From NCBI GenBank assembly GCA_037190175.1, contig JBBCJM010000004.1:1-64000 (forward strand): 64,000 nucleotides of DNA. The letters run 5' to 3'. The position numbers and the translations under genes were made by a program. How positions within the stretch are numbered: the first letter of the stretch is position 1; each line of letters begins with the position of its first letter. Below are positions 52,346 to 60,732 of this stretch, one piece after another. The stretch is from JBBCJM01 sp037190175. Its GTDB lineage: Bacteria; Pseudomonadota; Alphaproteobacteria; Rhodobacterales; Rhodobacteraceae. The notes under the pieces were generated by a model. That model made no database searches. It saw only the letters and a list, made by a program, of their open reading frames with translations, and was not told the DNA's origin.

Positions 52346-52464
52346 CAGGTCTCCTCCCCTTGCAGTCCCGGCTGGCCAGAGCTACCAGTTTCCTTGGGCT
52401 AGCGGTGTCCCTGTGCGTCCGGGCGGCGTTATGCAATCCGATGGAAACACCGGCCCCAGAGGCG

Positions 52465-52507
52465 ATCAATCGCGCAGATCCGCGTCGGCGATAGGTTGAA
52501 TCTATCG
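52465..52507. promoter_or_regulatory. Two-part LysR operator, copy 2
   Basis: ATC-N9-GAT (52465-52479) and dyad CGATAG-N7-CTATCG (52489-52507), matching the operator at 47698-47740 in sequence and spacing. It lies between tctC (start 52345) and the demethylase gene (start 52727), so the LysR at 47855 probably controls one or both. Confidence 0.75.
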
Positions 52508-52627
52508 ACCCCCCGGGGCCAGGGCGCGCGATCCCCTTCGGTTCCTCGTGCTGCAACCGCCGCGGCGGGGGGGACGCCTGCCCGCCCGCCCTGATCGCGC
52601 CAGACTGCGGCGATGCGGGTCGCCCCC

Positions 52628-52655
52628 GTGTTATGATCGCATTGAAGGGTGTTAT
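52628..52655. promoter_or_regulatory. Direct repeat upstream of the demethylase gene
   Basis: GTGTTAT occurs at 52628-52634 and 52649-52655, 21 bp apart (two helical turns), 72-99 nt before the ATG. A phased repeat of this kind could be an activator site, for instance for the neighbouring tandem-HTH LysR protein. Speculative. Confidence 0.3.
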
Positions 52656-52726
52656 CCCGATTCAGCATAGGACGCGCCCGCGACCGGATGTCAGGCTGCC
52701 CCCGCCAAGGGAGGAGAGCCAGGACC

Positions 52727-54103
52727 ATGACGCAGCCGCGGTCGCTTGAGGACAAGATCAACCAGGTCGGAAACCCGTCGCTGATGCTGCAGAATGCCGG
52801 CGGCGGGCAGTACGTGTTTCCCATCCAGCCCCAGTTCACCAACTGGATCGAGGAGGTCAGGGCGTGGCGGAACAGCGCGGTCCTGCTGGATCAGTCCTAC
52901 CACATGACCGACCTTTACATCCGCGGAAAGGATGTCGTCCGGCTGCTGAGCCATGTGGGCATCAACAGCTTCGCCGGCTTCGGCAGGAACAAGGCCAAGC
53001 AGCTGGTCTGCTGCAACCATGACGGCTATGTCATCGGCGACGTGATCGTGTTCGGCCTCGAGGACGACGAGGCGCTGCTGGTGGGCCGGCCCCCCGTCTC
53101 GCACTGGGTCAAGTTCCAGGCCGAGACCGGCGGCTTCGATGTGGAGACCGAGCTCGACCTGCGCAGCCTCGAGACCACGGGCAGGCCGCGCAGGCTCTAT
53201 CGCTTCGAGGTGCAGGGGCCACGGGCCATGGAGATCCTGGAGGCCGTCAACGAGGGCGGCCCGCTGACCACGCGGTTCTTCGCGATGGGAGAGATCCGCA
53301 TCGCCGGCTGCACCGCCCGGACGCTGTGCCACGGCATGGGCGGGGCCAAGGGGCTGGAGATCTGGGGCCCCTACGAGGAAGGCGCCCGGGTGCGCGAGGC
53401 GCTGCTGGAGGCCGGCCGCGGCCACGGGATGCTGCGGGCCGGCGCGCGGGCCTATTCCACCGCGGCGATGGAATCGGGCTGGATCCCCTCGCCCCTGCCG
53501 GCGATCTATTCCGGCGAGGCGATGCGCCCCTATCGCGAATGGCTGCCGGCGGACGGGTTCGAGGCCACCTGCTCGGTCGGCGGCAGCTTCCAGCCCGAGG
53601 ACGTCGGCGCCTATTACCTGACGCCCTGGGACCTGGACTATGGCCGGCTGGTCAGGTTCGACCACGACTTCATCGGCCGCGCGGCGCTGGAACGCATGGC
53701 CACGCAGCCGCACCGCAGGAAGGTGACGCTGGTCTGGGACCGGCAGGGCATCCTCGACATCTTCGGGGGGATGATGGACGACTATCCCGCGCCCAAGCTG
53801 ATGGAGCTTCCCTCGGGCCACTATGCCACCCATCCCTATGACCAGGTGCTGCTGGACGGCGAGCTGGTCGGGCTGTCCACCTATCCTGTCTATTCGGCGA
53901 ACGAGCGGGCATGGATCTCGCTGGCGATGGTGCGCGAGGATCTGTCGGCGCAGGGCACGGCGCTTTCCATCCTGTGGGGCGAGGCCGGCGGTGGCAGCGC
54001 CAAGCCGCATGTCGAGCGCCACCGCCAGATCCAGGTCGGCGCCACGGTCTATCCCTGGCCGATCCACGAGGTCGCCAGGCGCGAATACCGTCGCCAGACC
54101 TGA
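52727..54103 (+). CDS. LigM/DesA-type tetrahydrofolate-dependent O-demethylase-like (GcvT fold)
   Basis: A 458-residue aminomethyltransferase-fold protein. Its pattern (QYVFPIQPQFTNW, WRNSAVLLDQSYHM, DLYIRGKDVVRLLS, LEIWGPYEEGARVREALLEAG, ESGWIPSPLPAIYSGE, FDHDFIGRAALE) matches LigM and DesA, which move a methyl group from vanillate or syringate to tetrahydrofolate. Length also fits. GGGAGGAG precedes the ATG at 52727; the frame from 52649 has no such site. Here it lies beside a carboxylate importer rather than aromatic-ring genes, so the methoxylated or N-methylated substrate may be new (inference). Confidence 0.8.
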   Translation: MTQPRSLEDKINQVGNPSLMLQNAGGGQYVFPIQPQFTNWIEEVRAWRNSAVLLDQSYHMTDLYIRGKDVVRLLSHVGINSFAGFGRNKAKQLVCCNHDGYVIGDVIVFGLEDDEALLVGRPPVSHWVKFQAETGGFDVETELDLRSLETTGRPRRLYRFEVQGPRAMEILEAVNEGGPLTTRFFAMGEIRIAGCTARTLCHGMGGAKGLEIWGPYEEGARVREALLEAGRGHGMLRAGARAYSTAAMESGWIPSPLPAIYSGEAMRPYREWLPADGFEATCSVGGSFQPEDVGAYYLTPWDLDYGRLVRFDHDFIGRAALERMATQPHRRKVTLVWDRQGILDIFGGMMDDYPAPKLMELPSGHYATHPYDQVLLDGELVGLSTYPVYSANERAWISLAMVREDLSAQGTALSILWGEAGGGSAKPHVERHRQIQVGATVYPWPIHEVARREYRRQT

Positions 54104-54114
54104 CACCCCCGGCC

Positions 54115-55314
54115 TCAGGCCCGGGCCAGGCAGTTGCGCAGCGCCTGCTCGAATGCCGCCACGATATCGGGCGATCCGCCGGTGGTGCGGAAGGTCAGCC
54201 CGATCTCGGTGCGGGCATCCGGCAGGTCGAGGTCCAGCCTCCTCAGCCCTTCGGGCAGGGCGGCGAGCCTTTCGTCGCTGTAGGTCAGCAGGGCGATGGA
54301 ATCGCTGTAGAGGATCAGTTCCTCGGCATGGCGGAAGGACAGGATCTCGCAGGTCTGGGTGGGGGGAACCGCGCCGACCGTGCGGAACAGCCCCTCGAAG
54401 AAGGCCCGCACCGGCGTTCCGTGCGGCGCGACGATCCACCGCTCCCGCGCCAGGTCCGCAATCGAGAGCCCTTCGCGGTGGCAGGGATGGCCGCTTCGCG
54501 CCACCAGCGCGAACCTTTCGCTGTAGAGATGGGTCTCGGACAGATCGGCAAAGGGCGCCGGGTTGCGCAGCAGCCCGACGATGCAGTCGATCTCGCCCGA
54601 CCGCAGCGCCTGGACCAACATGCTGTAGCTTCCCGGAACGGCCGCGAGGCGCAGGTCGGGATGGGCCTTGGTCAGTTCGCCGAACGCCCTGGCCACCAGA
54701 TCCTGCCCCGAGAACGGCATCATCCCCACGGCAAGGCGGCCGACGAGCCCCTGTCCCTGCGCCGTCCCGGCCAGCGGCAGGTCCGAAAGCTCCCGGGCGA
54801 GCGCCTCGCGCAGCGCCGACAGCCTGAAGGCCGGCGGGCCGGGGTCCAGCCCGCGCGGCTTGCGCGCGAACAGATCCTGGCCGCAACAGCGCGCGACCGC
54901 GGCGATGGCCCGGCTGACGGCGGGCTGCGTGATCCCCAGCTCCAGCGCAGCGCTGCTGGCATTCCCGTGCCTGACCACCGCGGCGACTGCATCCAGCTGG
55001 TGCAGCGACAGGAAGGCGCCCAGATTGGGCCTGGTCCCGGAAAGCGCCGCGATGTCCTCCTCGGCCGCCGCGATCAGGCGCTGCACGTTCAGGCACCGGC
55101 GCAGCACCGCCTCGCCCCGCGCCGTGGGCTCCGCACCCCCCCAGCCGCGCTGGAACAGCGGGGCGCCCAGGCTGGTCTCCGCCGCCGCGACGGCGCGCGA
55201 GACCACGGGCTGGGTGGTGTTGAGCGCCTGCGCGGCCTGCGCGAACCCCCGGCAGCGCGCGACGGCCTCGATGGCCCGGACCTGCTTCAGCGAAAGGGGG
55301 GGATGCCGCTGCAT
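54115..55314 (-). CDS. LysR-family regulator with two tandem HTH domains
   Basis: A 399-residue protein, about 100 longer than a normal LTTR. HTH 1 is at about 7-65 (LSLKQVRAIEAVARCRGFAQ.., TTQPVVSRAV). HTH 2 is at about 101-160 (FLSLHQLDAVAAVVRHGN.., ITQPAVSRAI). The effector domain runs from about 175 to 395 (GRLAVGMMPFSGQDL). Both HTH units look intact. It is convergent with the demethylase gene, 11 nt apart. It may read a longer or doubled operator. Known tandem-HTH LysR proteins occur near aromatic-acid genes, but the effector here is unknown. Confidence 0.85.
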   Translation of the reverse strand: MQRHPPLSLKQVRAIEAVARCRGFAQAAQALNTTQPVVSRAVAAAETSLGAPLFQRGWGGAEPTARGEAVLRRCLNVQRLIAAAEEDIAALSGTRPNLGAFLSLHQLDAVAAVVRHGNASSAALELGITQPAVSRAIAAVARCCGQDLFARKPRGLDPGPPAFRLSALREALARELSDLPLAGTAQGQGLVGRLAVGMMPFSGQDLVARAFGELTKAHPDLRLAAVPGSYSMLVQALRSGEIDCIVGLLRNPAPFADLSETHLYSERFALVARSGHPCHREGLSIADLARERWIVAPHGTPVRAFFEGLFRTVGAVPPTQTCEILSFRHAEELILYSDSIALLTYSDERLAALPEGLRRLDLDLPDARTEIGLTFRTTGGSPDIVAAFEQALRNCLARA

Positions 55315-55370
55315 GGCTCATGCTACGCGGGCGCGCGGCGCCCTACAACTCGGGCTCCGCCGGGCCGGGG

Positions 55371-56096
55371 TCAGCCGCCGCCGGCCAGTTGCCGCAGCCG
55401 GTCGCGGCTGCCGCCGAGGTGGACCCTGACCGCGGCACGGGCCGCGTCGGGGTCGCGGGCGCGCACCGCGTCGGCGATGGCCTGGTGCTCGTCGCAGAGC
55501 TTGCGGATATAGCCGCCGTCGTGCGGCGCCTCGTTCACCCCGGCCTTGCGCGGGATGATGTACTGGCCGAGAAAGGTGATCATCCGCGGAAAATGGACGT
55601 TCTGCGTCGCCTCGGCGATGGCGAGGTGAAAGCTGAAATCCTCCTCGGCTGCGTTGCCGCCGGTGTCGGCGGCGGCCACGAAGGCGGCCATGGCGGCGGC
55701 GATGCGGTCCAGCTGCCCCGGCGTGGCGCGCTGGGCCGCCAGCGCCGCGCCCTCCAGCTCGATCGCCAGCCGCAACTCGGTCAGTTCCGCCAGCGAGGAG
55801 ACGCTGCCCTGGTCCGGCTGGAAGCGCAGCGGCTGCACCAGCGCGTCGGTGGCGACGAAGGCGCCCAGCCCCTGCCGCGTGGTCACGAAGCCCTCGGCGC
55901 GCAGCTGGGCCACGGCCTCGCGCACCACGGTGCGGCTGACCTTCATCGCCTCGATCAGCTCCTTCTCGGTGGGAAGCTGGTCGCCCGGCCCCAGCCGGCC
56001 CGCGAGGATGTCGGCGCGCAGGACGCCGGACACTTCCTCCACCAGCGTCGGCAGCCGGGCGATGGGACGCATGTCCTGCGAACCGAATTTGTTCAT
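55371..56096 (-). CDS. GntR/FadR-type regulator with FCD domain
   Basis: A 241-residue regulator. The GntR winged HTH at about 15-80 contains GDQLPTEKELIEAMKVSRTVVREA and a wing GLGAFVA. The helical FCD effector domain follows (LRLAIELEGAALAA, EEDFSFHLAIAEAT, DEHQAIADAVRARD). The ATG at 56096 follows AAGGA by 7 nt; the frame to 56282 would enter the MATE gene. Divergent from the MATE gene. Such regulators usually sense an organic acid, perhaps one from the ABC/opine operon downstream (inference). Confidence 0.87.
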   Translation of the reverse strand: MNKFGSQDMRPIARLPTLVEEVSGVLRADILAGRLGPGDQLPTEKELIEAMKVSRTVVREAVAQLRAEGFVTTRQGLGAFVATDALVQPLRFQPDQGSVSSLAELTELRLAIELEGAALAAQRATPGQLDRIAAAMAAFVAAADTGGNAAEEDFSFHLAIAEATQNVHFPRMITFLGQYIIPRKAGVNEAPHDGGYIRKLCDEHQAIADAVRARDPDAARAAVRVHLGGSRDRLRQLAGGG

Positions 56097-56194
56097 CGGC
56101 CGATCCTTATGGCTTGTATTCCCACCCTGCCGACCCACTCCTAGCATCCGGCGGAGCCGCCGCGACACGTCATGAGAGGGACGCTGCGAAAACC

Positions 56195-57556
56195 ATGTCC
56201 AGCCTCGCACCACATCGGGCGAACCGCCACCGCGAGGTGTTGCAGGTCGCCATTCCGGTGACGCTTGCGACCCTTTCGACACCGCTGGTCGGCCTGGTGG
56301 ACACCGCGGTGGTGGCCCGGATCGGCGATCCCGCGGCGCTGGGGGGCGTGGCGGTGGCGGGCGTCATCGCCAATGTGGTGATCTATGCCTTCAACTTCCT
56401 GCGCACCTCGACCACCGGCCTGGTGGCCCAGGCCATCGGCCGCGGCGACGGGGCCGAGCAGGTGGCGGCCAGCCTGCGGGCGCTTTCGGTCGCGCTGGGG
56501 GCCGGGTTGCTGGCCGTGCTGTTCCGCCGGCCGTTGCAGGAGGCCGGGCTGGCGCTGATGGAGGTGGAGCCCGCGGTGGCAGGGGCCGCGCGCGACTATC
56601 TCTCCACCCGGGCGCTGTCGCTGCCGATGATGCTTGTGAACTTCGCCGTGCTCGGCAGCCTGCTGGGAGAGCGGCGGGTGCGCGCGGCGCTGCTGCTGCA
56701 GCTGTTCCTGAACATCACCAACATGGGCCTGGCCATCGCCTTCGTGCACGGGCTCGGCTGGGGGGTCGCCGGGGCCGGCACCGCCACCGCGCTGGCCGAG
56801 ACGGCGACCGCCGCGGCCGGCTGCCTGCTGTTGTGGCGCAGGGCGCGCGGCCGGCTGGCCCCGGCGCTGGCGGTCTATGGCAAGGCCGAGCGGTTCCGCG
56901 CGCTGTTCCGCATCGGCGCCGACATCCTGATCCGCTCGATGTGCATCCTGGGCGCCATCGCGCTCTTCACCCGGATCGGGGCGGGGCTGGGCACCGGGGT
57001 GCTGGCGGCCAACGTGGTGCTGATGAACCTGTTCTACCTCTCCGGCGCCTTCCTGGACGGGCTGGCGACCGCGGCGCAGCAGATGTCGGGCCGCGCCTAC
57101 GGGGCCGGCGATCGGCGGGCCTTCCTGGCCAATGCCCGGTTGCTCATGGGATGGGGCCTTGCCATCGGCGCGGCGGTCTCGGCGGCCTATTTCGCGGCCG
57201 GCAACGGCTTCATCGCCGCGATGACGCCCGACCCCGAGATCGCCAGGCTGGCGCGGCGCTATTTCCCGCTGACCGCGCTGATCCCGCTGGTCGGCAGCCT
57301 GACCTTCGTGCTGGACGGGGTGTACATCGGCGCGACCTGGACCGCGCAGGCCCGCAACATCATGCTGGCGGCGGTGGCGATCTTTGCGGTGGCGGGCGAG
57401 GTGCTGGCCGCCACCTTGGGCAATGCCGGGCTGTGGCTGGCGCTGCTGCTGTTCCTGGCCATACGCGGGCTGGCGCAGCTGGCCTGGCTCGGCCGCCTGG
57501 CGGGCAGCGACCGGGCCTTCCCCGGGCATCACGCCGGGGAGCGCGGGGCCCTGTAG
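56195..57556 (+). CDS. MATE-family efflux transporter
   Basis: A 453-residue membrane protein with about 12 helices of the DinF-like MATE branch. PLVGLVDTAVVARIG is the first conserved helix, FLRTSTTGLVAQAIG the second, and DGLATAAQQMSGRAYGAGD begins the second half. It exports cationic or organic compounds by Na+ or H+ antiport. Its last 28 nt overlap the end of the convergent opine dehydrogenase-like gene (57529). Confidence 0.9.
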   Translation: MSSLAPHRANRHREVLQVAIPVTLATLSTPLVGLVDTAVVARIGDPAALGGVAVAGVIANVVIYAFNFLRTSTTGLVAQAIGRGDGAEQVAASLRALSVALGAGLLAVLFRRPLQEAGLALMEVEPAVAGAARDYLSTRALSLPMMLVNFAVLGSLLGERRVRAALLLQLFLNITNMGLAIAFVHGLGWGVAGAGTATALAETATAAAGCLLLWRRARGRLAPALAVYGKAERFRALFRIGADILIRSMCILGAIALFTRIGAGLGTGVLAANVVLMNLFYLSGAFLDGLATAAQQMSGRAYGAGDRRAFLANARLLMGWGLAIGAAVSAAYFAAGNGFIAAMTPDPEIARLARRYFPLTALIPLVGSLTFVLDGVYIGATWTAQARNIMLAAVAIFAVAGEVLAATLGNAGLWLALLLFLAIRGLAQLAWLGRLAGSDRAFPGHHAGERGAL

Positions 57557-58623
57557 CCCCGCGACCACAGCGCCAGCAGCTCCTCCTGCGTCATCGCCTC
57601 GATCCCCAGCGCCTCGGCCATGGTGTTCTGGATGCGATAGTCCTTGCGGCGGGTGGCGTTGTAGACATCGACCAGCGAGGACAACAGCGGCGTGGCCAGC
57701 CCCGCCTTGCGCGCCATCTGCTCGATGGTGACGAGGTGATAGGGCACCTCCTCCTCGATATAGCGGGTCTTGATGTTCTTCGGCCCGTTGCGGAAGGTGC
57801 GCTCGTAGGTCAGCGGTTGCAGCGTGTCCTGCGCGGTCTTCTTGCGCGGGTCGCCCTTGCCGAACATCTGCACCACGTCGGGCAGGTCCAGCCCATAGGC
57901 GCGGCAGACCGTCAGCCGGTCGGCGTCCAGCGCCTCGATCAGGTTCGAGACGCTTTCGGTCACGGTGCCGTAGCCGCACCAGTCCTCGGCCAGCTCGATG
58001 CGGGTGATGTTGCAGATCGTCAGCGCCGGGTGGACGATCCCGCCCATCAGCCGCATTCCCACGCCCAAGAGGTTCTCGCCCTTGCGGAAGCGGGGGCCCC
58101 AGGCGGTTTCCCAGCGGGCGATCAGCGCCCCGGTGTCGTCGGGGTTCACGGCCGAGGTGAAGGCGGCGGTCTTGGCGGGCACCTGCACGCAGTCGTTCGG
58201 GCCCAGCTTGCGGCCCATGGTGATCGGGCCGTGGATGAGCCCGACCTGCGTCTTCAGCCCCTTCTCGGCCAGCAGGCGGTCGAGGTACAGCACGCCGTAG
58301 CCCAGCTGGCCGCCGGTCACCAGGATCGAATGGTCGTCGGTCAGGTGGGGCAGCAGCTGCTCGAACACCGACTTCTGCCCGAAGGCCGGGATGGCGACCA
58401 TGATCAGGTCGGCGGCCTCGGCCAGGTCCCTGGGGCTTTTCACCGCCGCGGCGCGGAAGGTGCCGTTCAGCGTGCCCGAAGTGGTGATCCGCCCCGTGTC
58501 CTCGATCCCCAGCGTCCCGCGGCCCGAGGGGGACCACAGCACCGGCTCGTTGCCGAGGTGGTTCAGCAGGCAGGCGCCGGTGAAGGCGACGTTTCCGGCC
58601 CCGGCGATGGCGACTTTGGGCAT
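57529..58623 (-). CDS. NAD/NADP octopine/nopaline dehydrogenase-family protein
   Basis: A 364-residue enzyme. The Rossmann motif is VAIAGAGNVAFTGA. VAIPAFGQKSVFEQLLPHL lies in the first domain. GIVHPALTICNITRIE begins the octopine-dehydrogenase helical domain with the conserved His. The ATG at 58623 is the natural start; the frame to 58860 is a shadow. Family members join or split amino and keto acids by reductive amination, producing opines. As the last gene of an ABC-importer operon, a catabolic (splitting) direction is likely (inference). Confidence 0.86.
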   Translation of the reverse strand: MPKVAIAGAGNVAFTGACLLNHLGNEPVLWSPSGRGTLGIEDTGRITTSGTLNGTFRAAAVKSPRDLAEAADLIMVAIPAFGQKSVFEQLLPHLTDDHSILVTGGQLGYGVLYLDRLLAEKGLKTQVGLIHGPITMGRKLGPNDCVQVPAKTAAFTSAVNPDDTGALIARWETAWGPRFRKGENLLGVGMRLMGGIVHPALTICNITRIELAEDWCGYGTVTESVSNLIEALDADRLTVCRAYGLDLPDVVQMFGKGDPRKKTAQDTLQPLTYERTFRNGPKNIKTRYIEEEVPYHLVTIEQMARKAGLATPLLSSLVDVYNATRRKDYRIQNTMAEALGIEAMTQEELLALWSRGYRAPRSPA

Positions 58624-58634
58624 GGGTCTGGTCC

Positions 58635-59816
58635 TCAAGCGGTCTGGTGTTCGGTTGCGGCGAAGGTGGCCGTGATCTCGGTCACCAGCGGGCGCAGGCG
58701 GCGCGGCGCGTTGACGGCCATGGCGAAGACGGGCCGGCCCGCGGCATTCCGGCCGGTCACGGCGAAACTGCCGCCGGCGCGGTCGCCCTCGGTCTCGAAC
58801 CCCGCCGCCGCGCGCCAGTCGCCCGCCGCCTGGATGTTCAGGCCGAACTGCTCGGTCCACCAGCGCAGCACGCGGGGATAGGCGGTCGGCGTGCCGGCCA
58901 GCGTGCGGGCCAGCGCCTGCCCCTGGTCCAGCGCGGCGTGATAGCTTTCGGCGGGCAGCGGCTCGGCCATGCCGGGGAACGCCGGCTCGGCCACGTCGCC
59001 GGCGGCCCAGATCCCCGGGGCCGAGGTGCGGCCGAAGGCGTCGGTCAGGATGCCGGTGCGCAGCGCGATCCCCGCCTGCGCCGCCAGCGCGGTGTTGCGG
59101 GCAAGCCCCACGCCGGCCACCGCCACGTCCGCCGGCAGCCGGCGGCCGTCCGCCAGCACCAGCGCCACCCCCTGCCCCGCGGGCTCGACCGCCGCCAGCG
59201 CCGCGCCCAGCACGAACCGCGTGCCCTGCGCGCGGTGCAGGCCTTCCAGCCAGTCGCGTTCCGCCGGCGGCAGCGCGCGGGCCATGATGCAGGGCGCCGC
59301 CTCGATCACCATGGCCTCGGCCCCCAGGGCGCGGGCGGTGGCGGCCAGTTCCAGCCCGATCACCCCGCCGCCCACCAGCGCCAGCCGCCGTCCCGGGGCC
59401 ATGGCCGCGCGGATCGGCGCCACGTCGCCCAGCCGCCGCAGCGGCAGCAGCAGCTCCGCCCCCGGCACCGCCAGCCGCCGCGCCTCGCCCCCCGTGGCCA
59501 GCACCAGATCCTGCCAGGGCAGCGCGCTGCCATCGTCGAGGTGCAGCAGCCGCGCCGCGGGGTCGATGCGCAGCGCGCGGCGGCCCATCAGCAGCGCCAC
59601 CCCCCGCTCGGCCCAGGCGGCGGGCGGCAGGAAATACGGCGGTTCCAGCGGGGCCTCGGGCTGCATCAGCGCCTTGGACAGCGGCGGGCGTTCGTAGGGG
59701 GCATGGGGCTCGTCGCCCACCAGCGTCACCGGCCGCTCCGGCGCCGCCTTGCGCAGCGTCGCTGCCAGCGCATAGCCGGCCTGCCCGGCGCCGACGATGA
59801 CGACCGGCCCGCTCAT
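58635..59816 (-). CDS. NAD(P)/FAD-dependent ferredoxin-reductase-like protein
   Basis: A 393-residue reductase with two dinucleotide motifs: VVIVGAGQAGYALA at the N-terminus and LALVGGGVIGLELAA in the middle, plus GIWAAGDVAEP. A C-terminal reductase domain starts near residue 310. It resembles putidaredoxin/rhodocoxin reductases, but no ferredoxin, P450 or Rieske gene is beside it, so the electron acceptor is unknown. The start overlaps the stop of the 2-hydroxyacid dehydrogenase (ATGA). Confidence 0.85.
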   Translation of the reverse strand: MSGPVVIVGAGQAGYALAATLRKAAPERPVTLVGDEPHAPYERPPLSKALMQPEAPLEPPYFLPPAAWAERGVALLMGRRALRIDPAARLLHLDDGSALPWQDLVLATGGEARRLAVPGAELLLPLRRLGDVAPIRAAMAPGRRLALVGGGVIGLELAATARALGAEAMVIEAAPCIMARALPPAERDWLEGLHRAQGTRFVLGAALAAVEPAGQGVALVLADGRRLPADVAVAGVGLARNTALAAQAGIALRTGILTDAFGRTSAPGIWAAGDVAEPAFPGMAEPLPAESYHAALDQGQALARTLAGTPTAYPRVLRWWTEQFGLNIQAAGDWRAAAGFETEGDRAGGSFAVTGRNAAGRPVFAMAVNAPRRLRPLVTEITATFAATEHQTA

Positions 59817-60727
59817 CCGCCCAGATGCTCCCTCAGCGTGGCCAGCAGGTGGCGGGTGCGCACCTCCAGCGCCTCGTCGGTGCTGGACCCCTGGTGCGGC
59901 GACAGCACGAGGTTCGGCAGGGCGATCAGTTCGGGCGGCACATGCGGCTCGTTCTCGAAGACGTCCAGCGCCGCCCGCTCCAGCCGCCCCTCCGCCAGCG
60001 CCGAGACCAGCGCGGCCTGATCCACCACCGAGGCGCGCGCGACGTTGACCAGCCAGCCCTTCGGCCCCAGCGCCTCGATCACCCGGGCCGAGACCAGGTT
60101 GTCGGTGCCGGGCCCGCCGGCGATCGCCACCATCAGCACGTCCGCCCAGGTCGCCATCCGGGTGATGTCGCCGAAGAAGCGCCAGGGCGCGTCGGGCTTC
60201 TCGGCGCGGCCGAAATAGCCGATCTCCGCGCCGAACCCCTGCAGGCGCAGGGCGATGCCGCGCCCGATGTTGCCCAGCCCCACGATGCCGAAGCGCCGCG
60301 CCCCGATCAGCGCCCCGGGGCGATAGCGGCCCTGGGGCCATCTGCCGGCCCTGACATGGGCATCCGCCCCGGGAATGTCGCGCGCGATGGCCAGGAGCAG
60401 CCCCATGGCCAGGTCGGCCACCGAATCCGCCAGCGCCGCCGAGTTGTTGGTCAGCGCGATGCCGCGCGACAGCACGGCCGGAATGTCCACCATGTCCTGC
60501 CCGGCGGTGAAGCAGGCGACGAGCCGCAGCGCCGGCAGGCGGTCCAGCAGCGCCGCGTCCACCGTGCCGCGGGTGCCGGTGACGATGCCCCGCACCCGCG
60601 GCCCGATGTCGGCGAGCATCCGGTCGCGCCCCTCGCCGGGGGCGGGCAGGGCGTGCAGGGTGAAGGGCCCGTCCAGCGTGGCGCGGGTCAGTTCGGGCAG
60701 CGGGATCAGGGTCAGGATGTCGGTCAT
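59813..60727 (-). CDS. D-2-hydroxyacid dehydrogenase (NAD-dependent)
   Basis: A 304-residue enzyme. GIVGLGNIGRGIALRL is the NAD site. The catalytic Arg is in NVARASVVDQ, Glu in DVFENEP and His in SPHQGSST. Expected reaction: oxidation of a D-2-hydroxyacid or reduction of a 2-keto acid. It sits between the ABC ATPase and the FAD reductase and could process the keto acid released from an opine (inference). Confidence 0.88.
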   Translation of the reverse strand: MTDILTLIPLPELTRATLDGPFTLHALPAPGEGRDRMLADIGPRVRGIVTGTRGTVDAALLDRLPALRLVACFTAGQDMVDIPAVLSRGIALTNNSAALADSVADLAMGLLLAIARDIPGADAHVRAGRWPQGRYRPGALIGARRFGIVGLGNIGRGIALRLQGFGAEIGYFGRAEKPDAPWRFFGDITRMATWADVLMVAIAGGPGTDNLVSARVIEALGPKGWLVNVARASVVDQAALVSALAEGRLERAALDVFENEPHVPPELIALPNLVLSPHQGSSTDEALEVRTRHLLATLREHLGG

Positions 60728-60732
60728 GGCCT

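Larger units (their letters stand above)
52346..52726. other. 381-nt divergent regulatory gap
   Basis: No gene. It holds the second copy of the LysR operator (52465-52507), then a GC-rich stretch, then a more AT-balanced stretch with a direct repeat (52628-52655) just before the demethylase gene. The spacing allows separate promoters for tctC (leftward) and the demethylase (rightward). Confidence 0.6.

Noticed and set aside
52649..52726. N-terminal extension of the demethylase
   Set aside because: The extra 26 residues have no family counterpart, and a strong GGGAGGAG site precedes the ATG at 52727.
56097..56194. GntR operator between the GntR and MATE genes
   Set aside because: I looked for a dyad of the usual GntR/FCD kind and found only a GGCGG-AG-CCGCC-like GC palindrome, which is expected by chance at this base composition.
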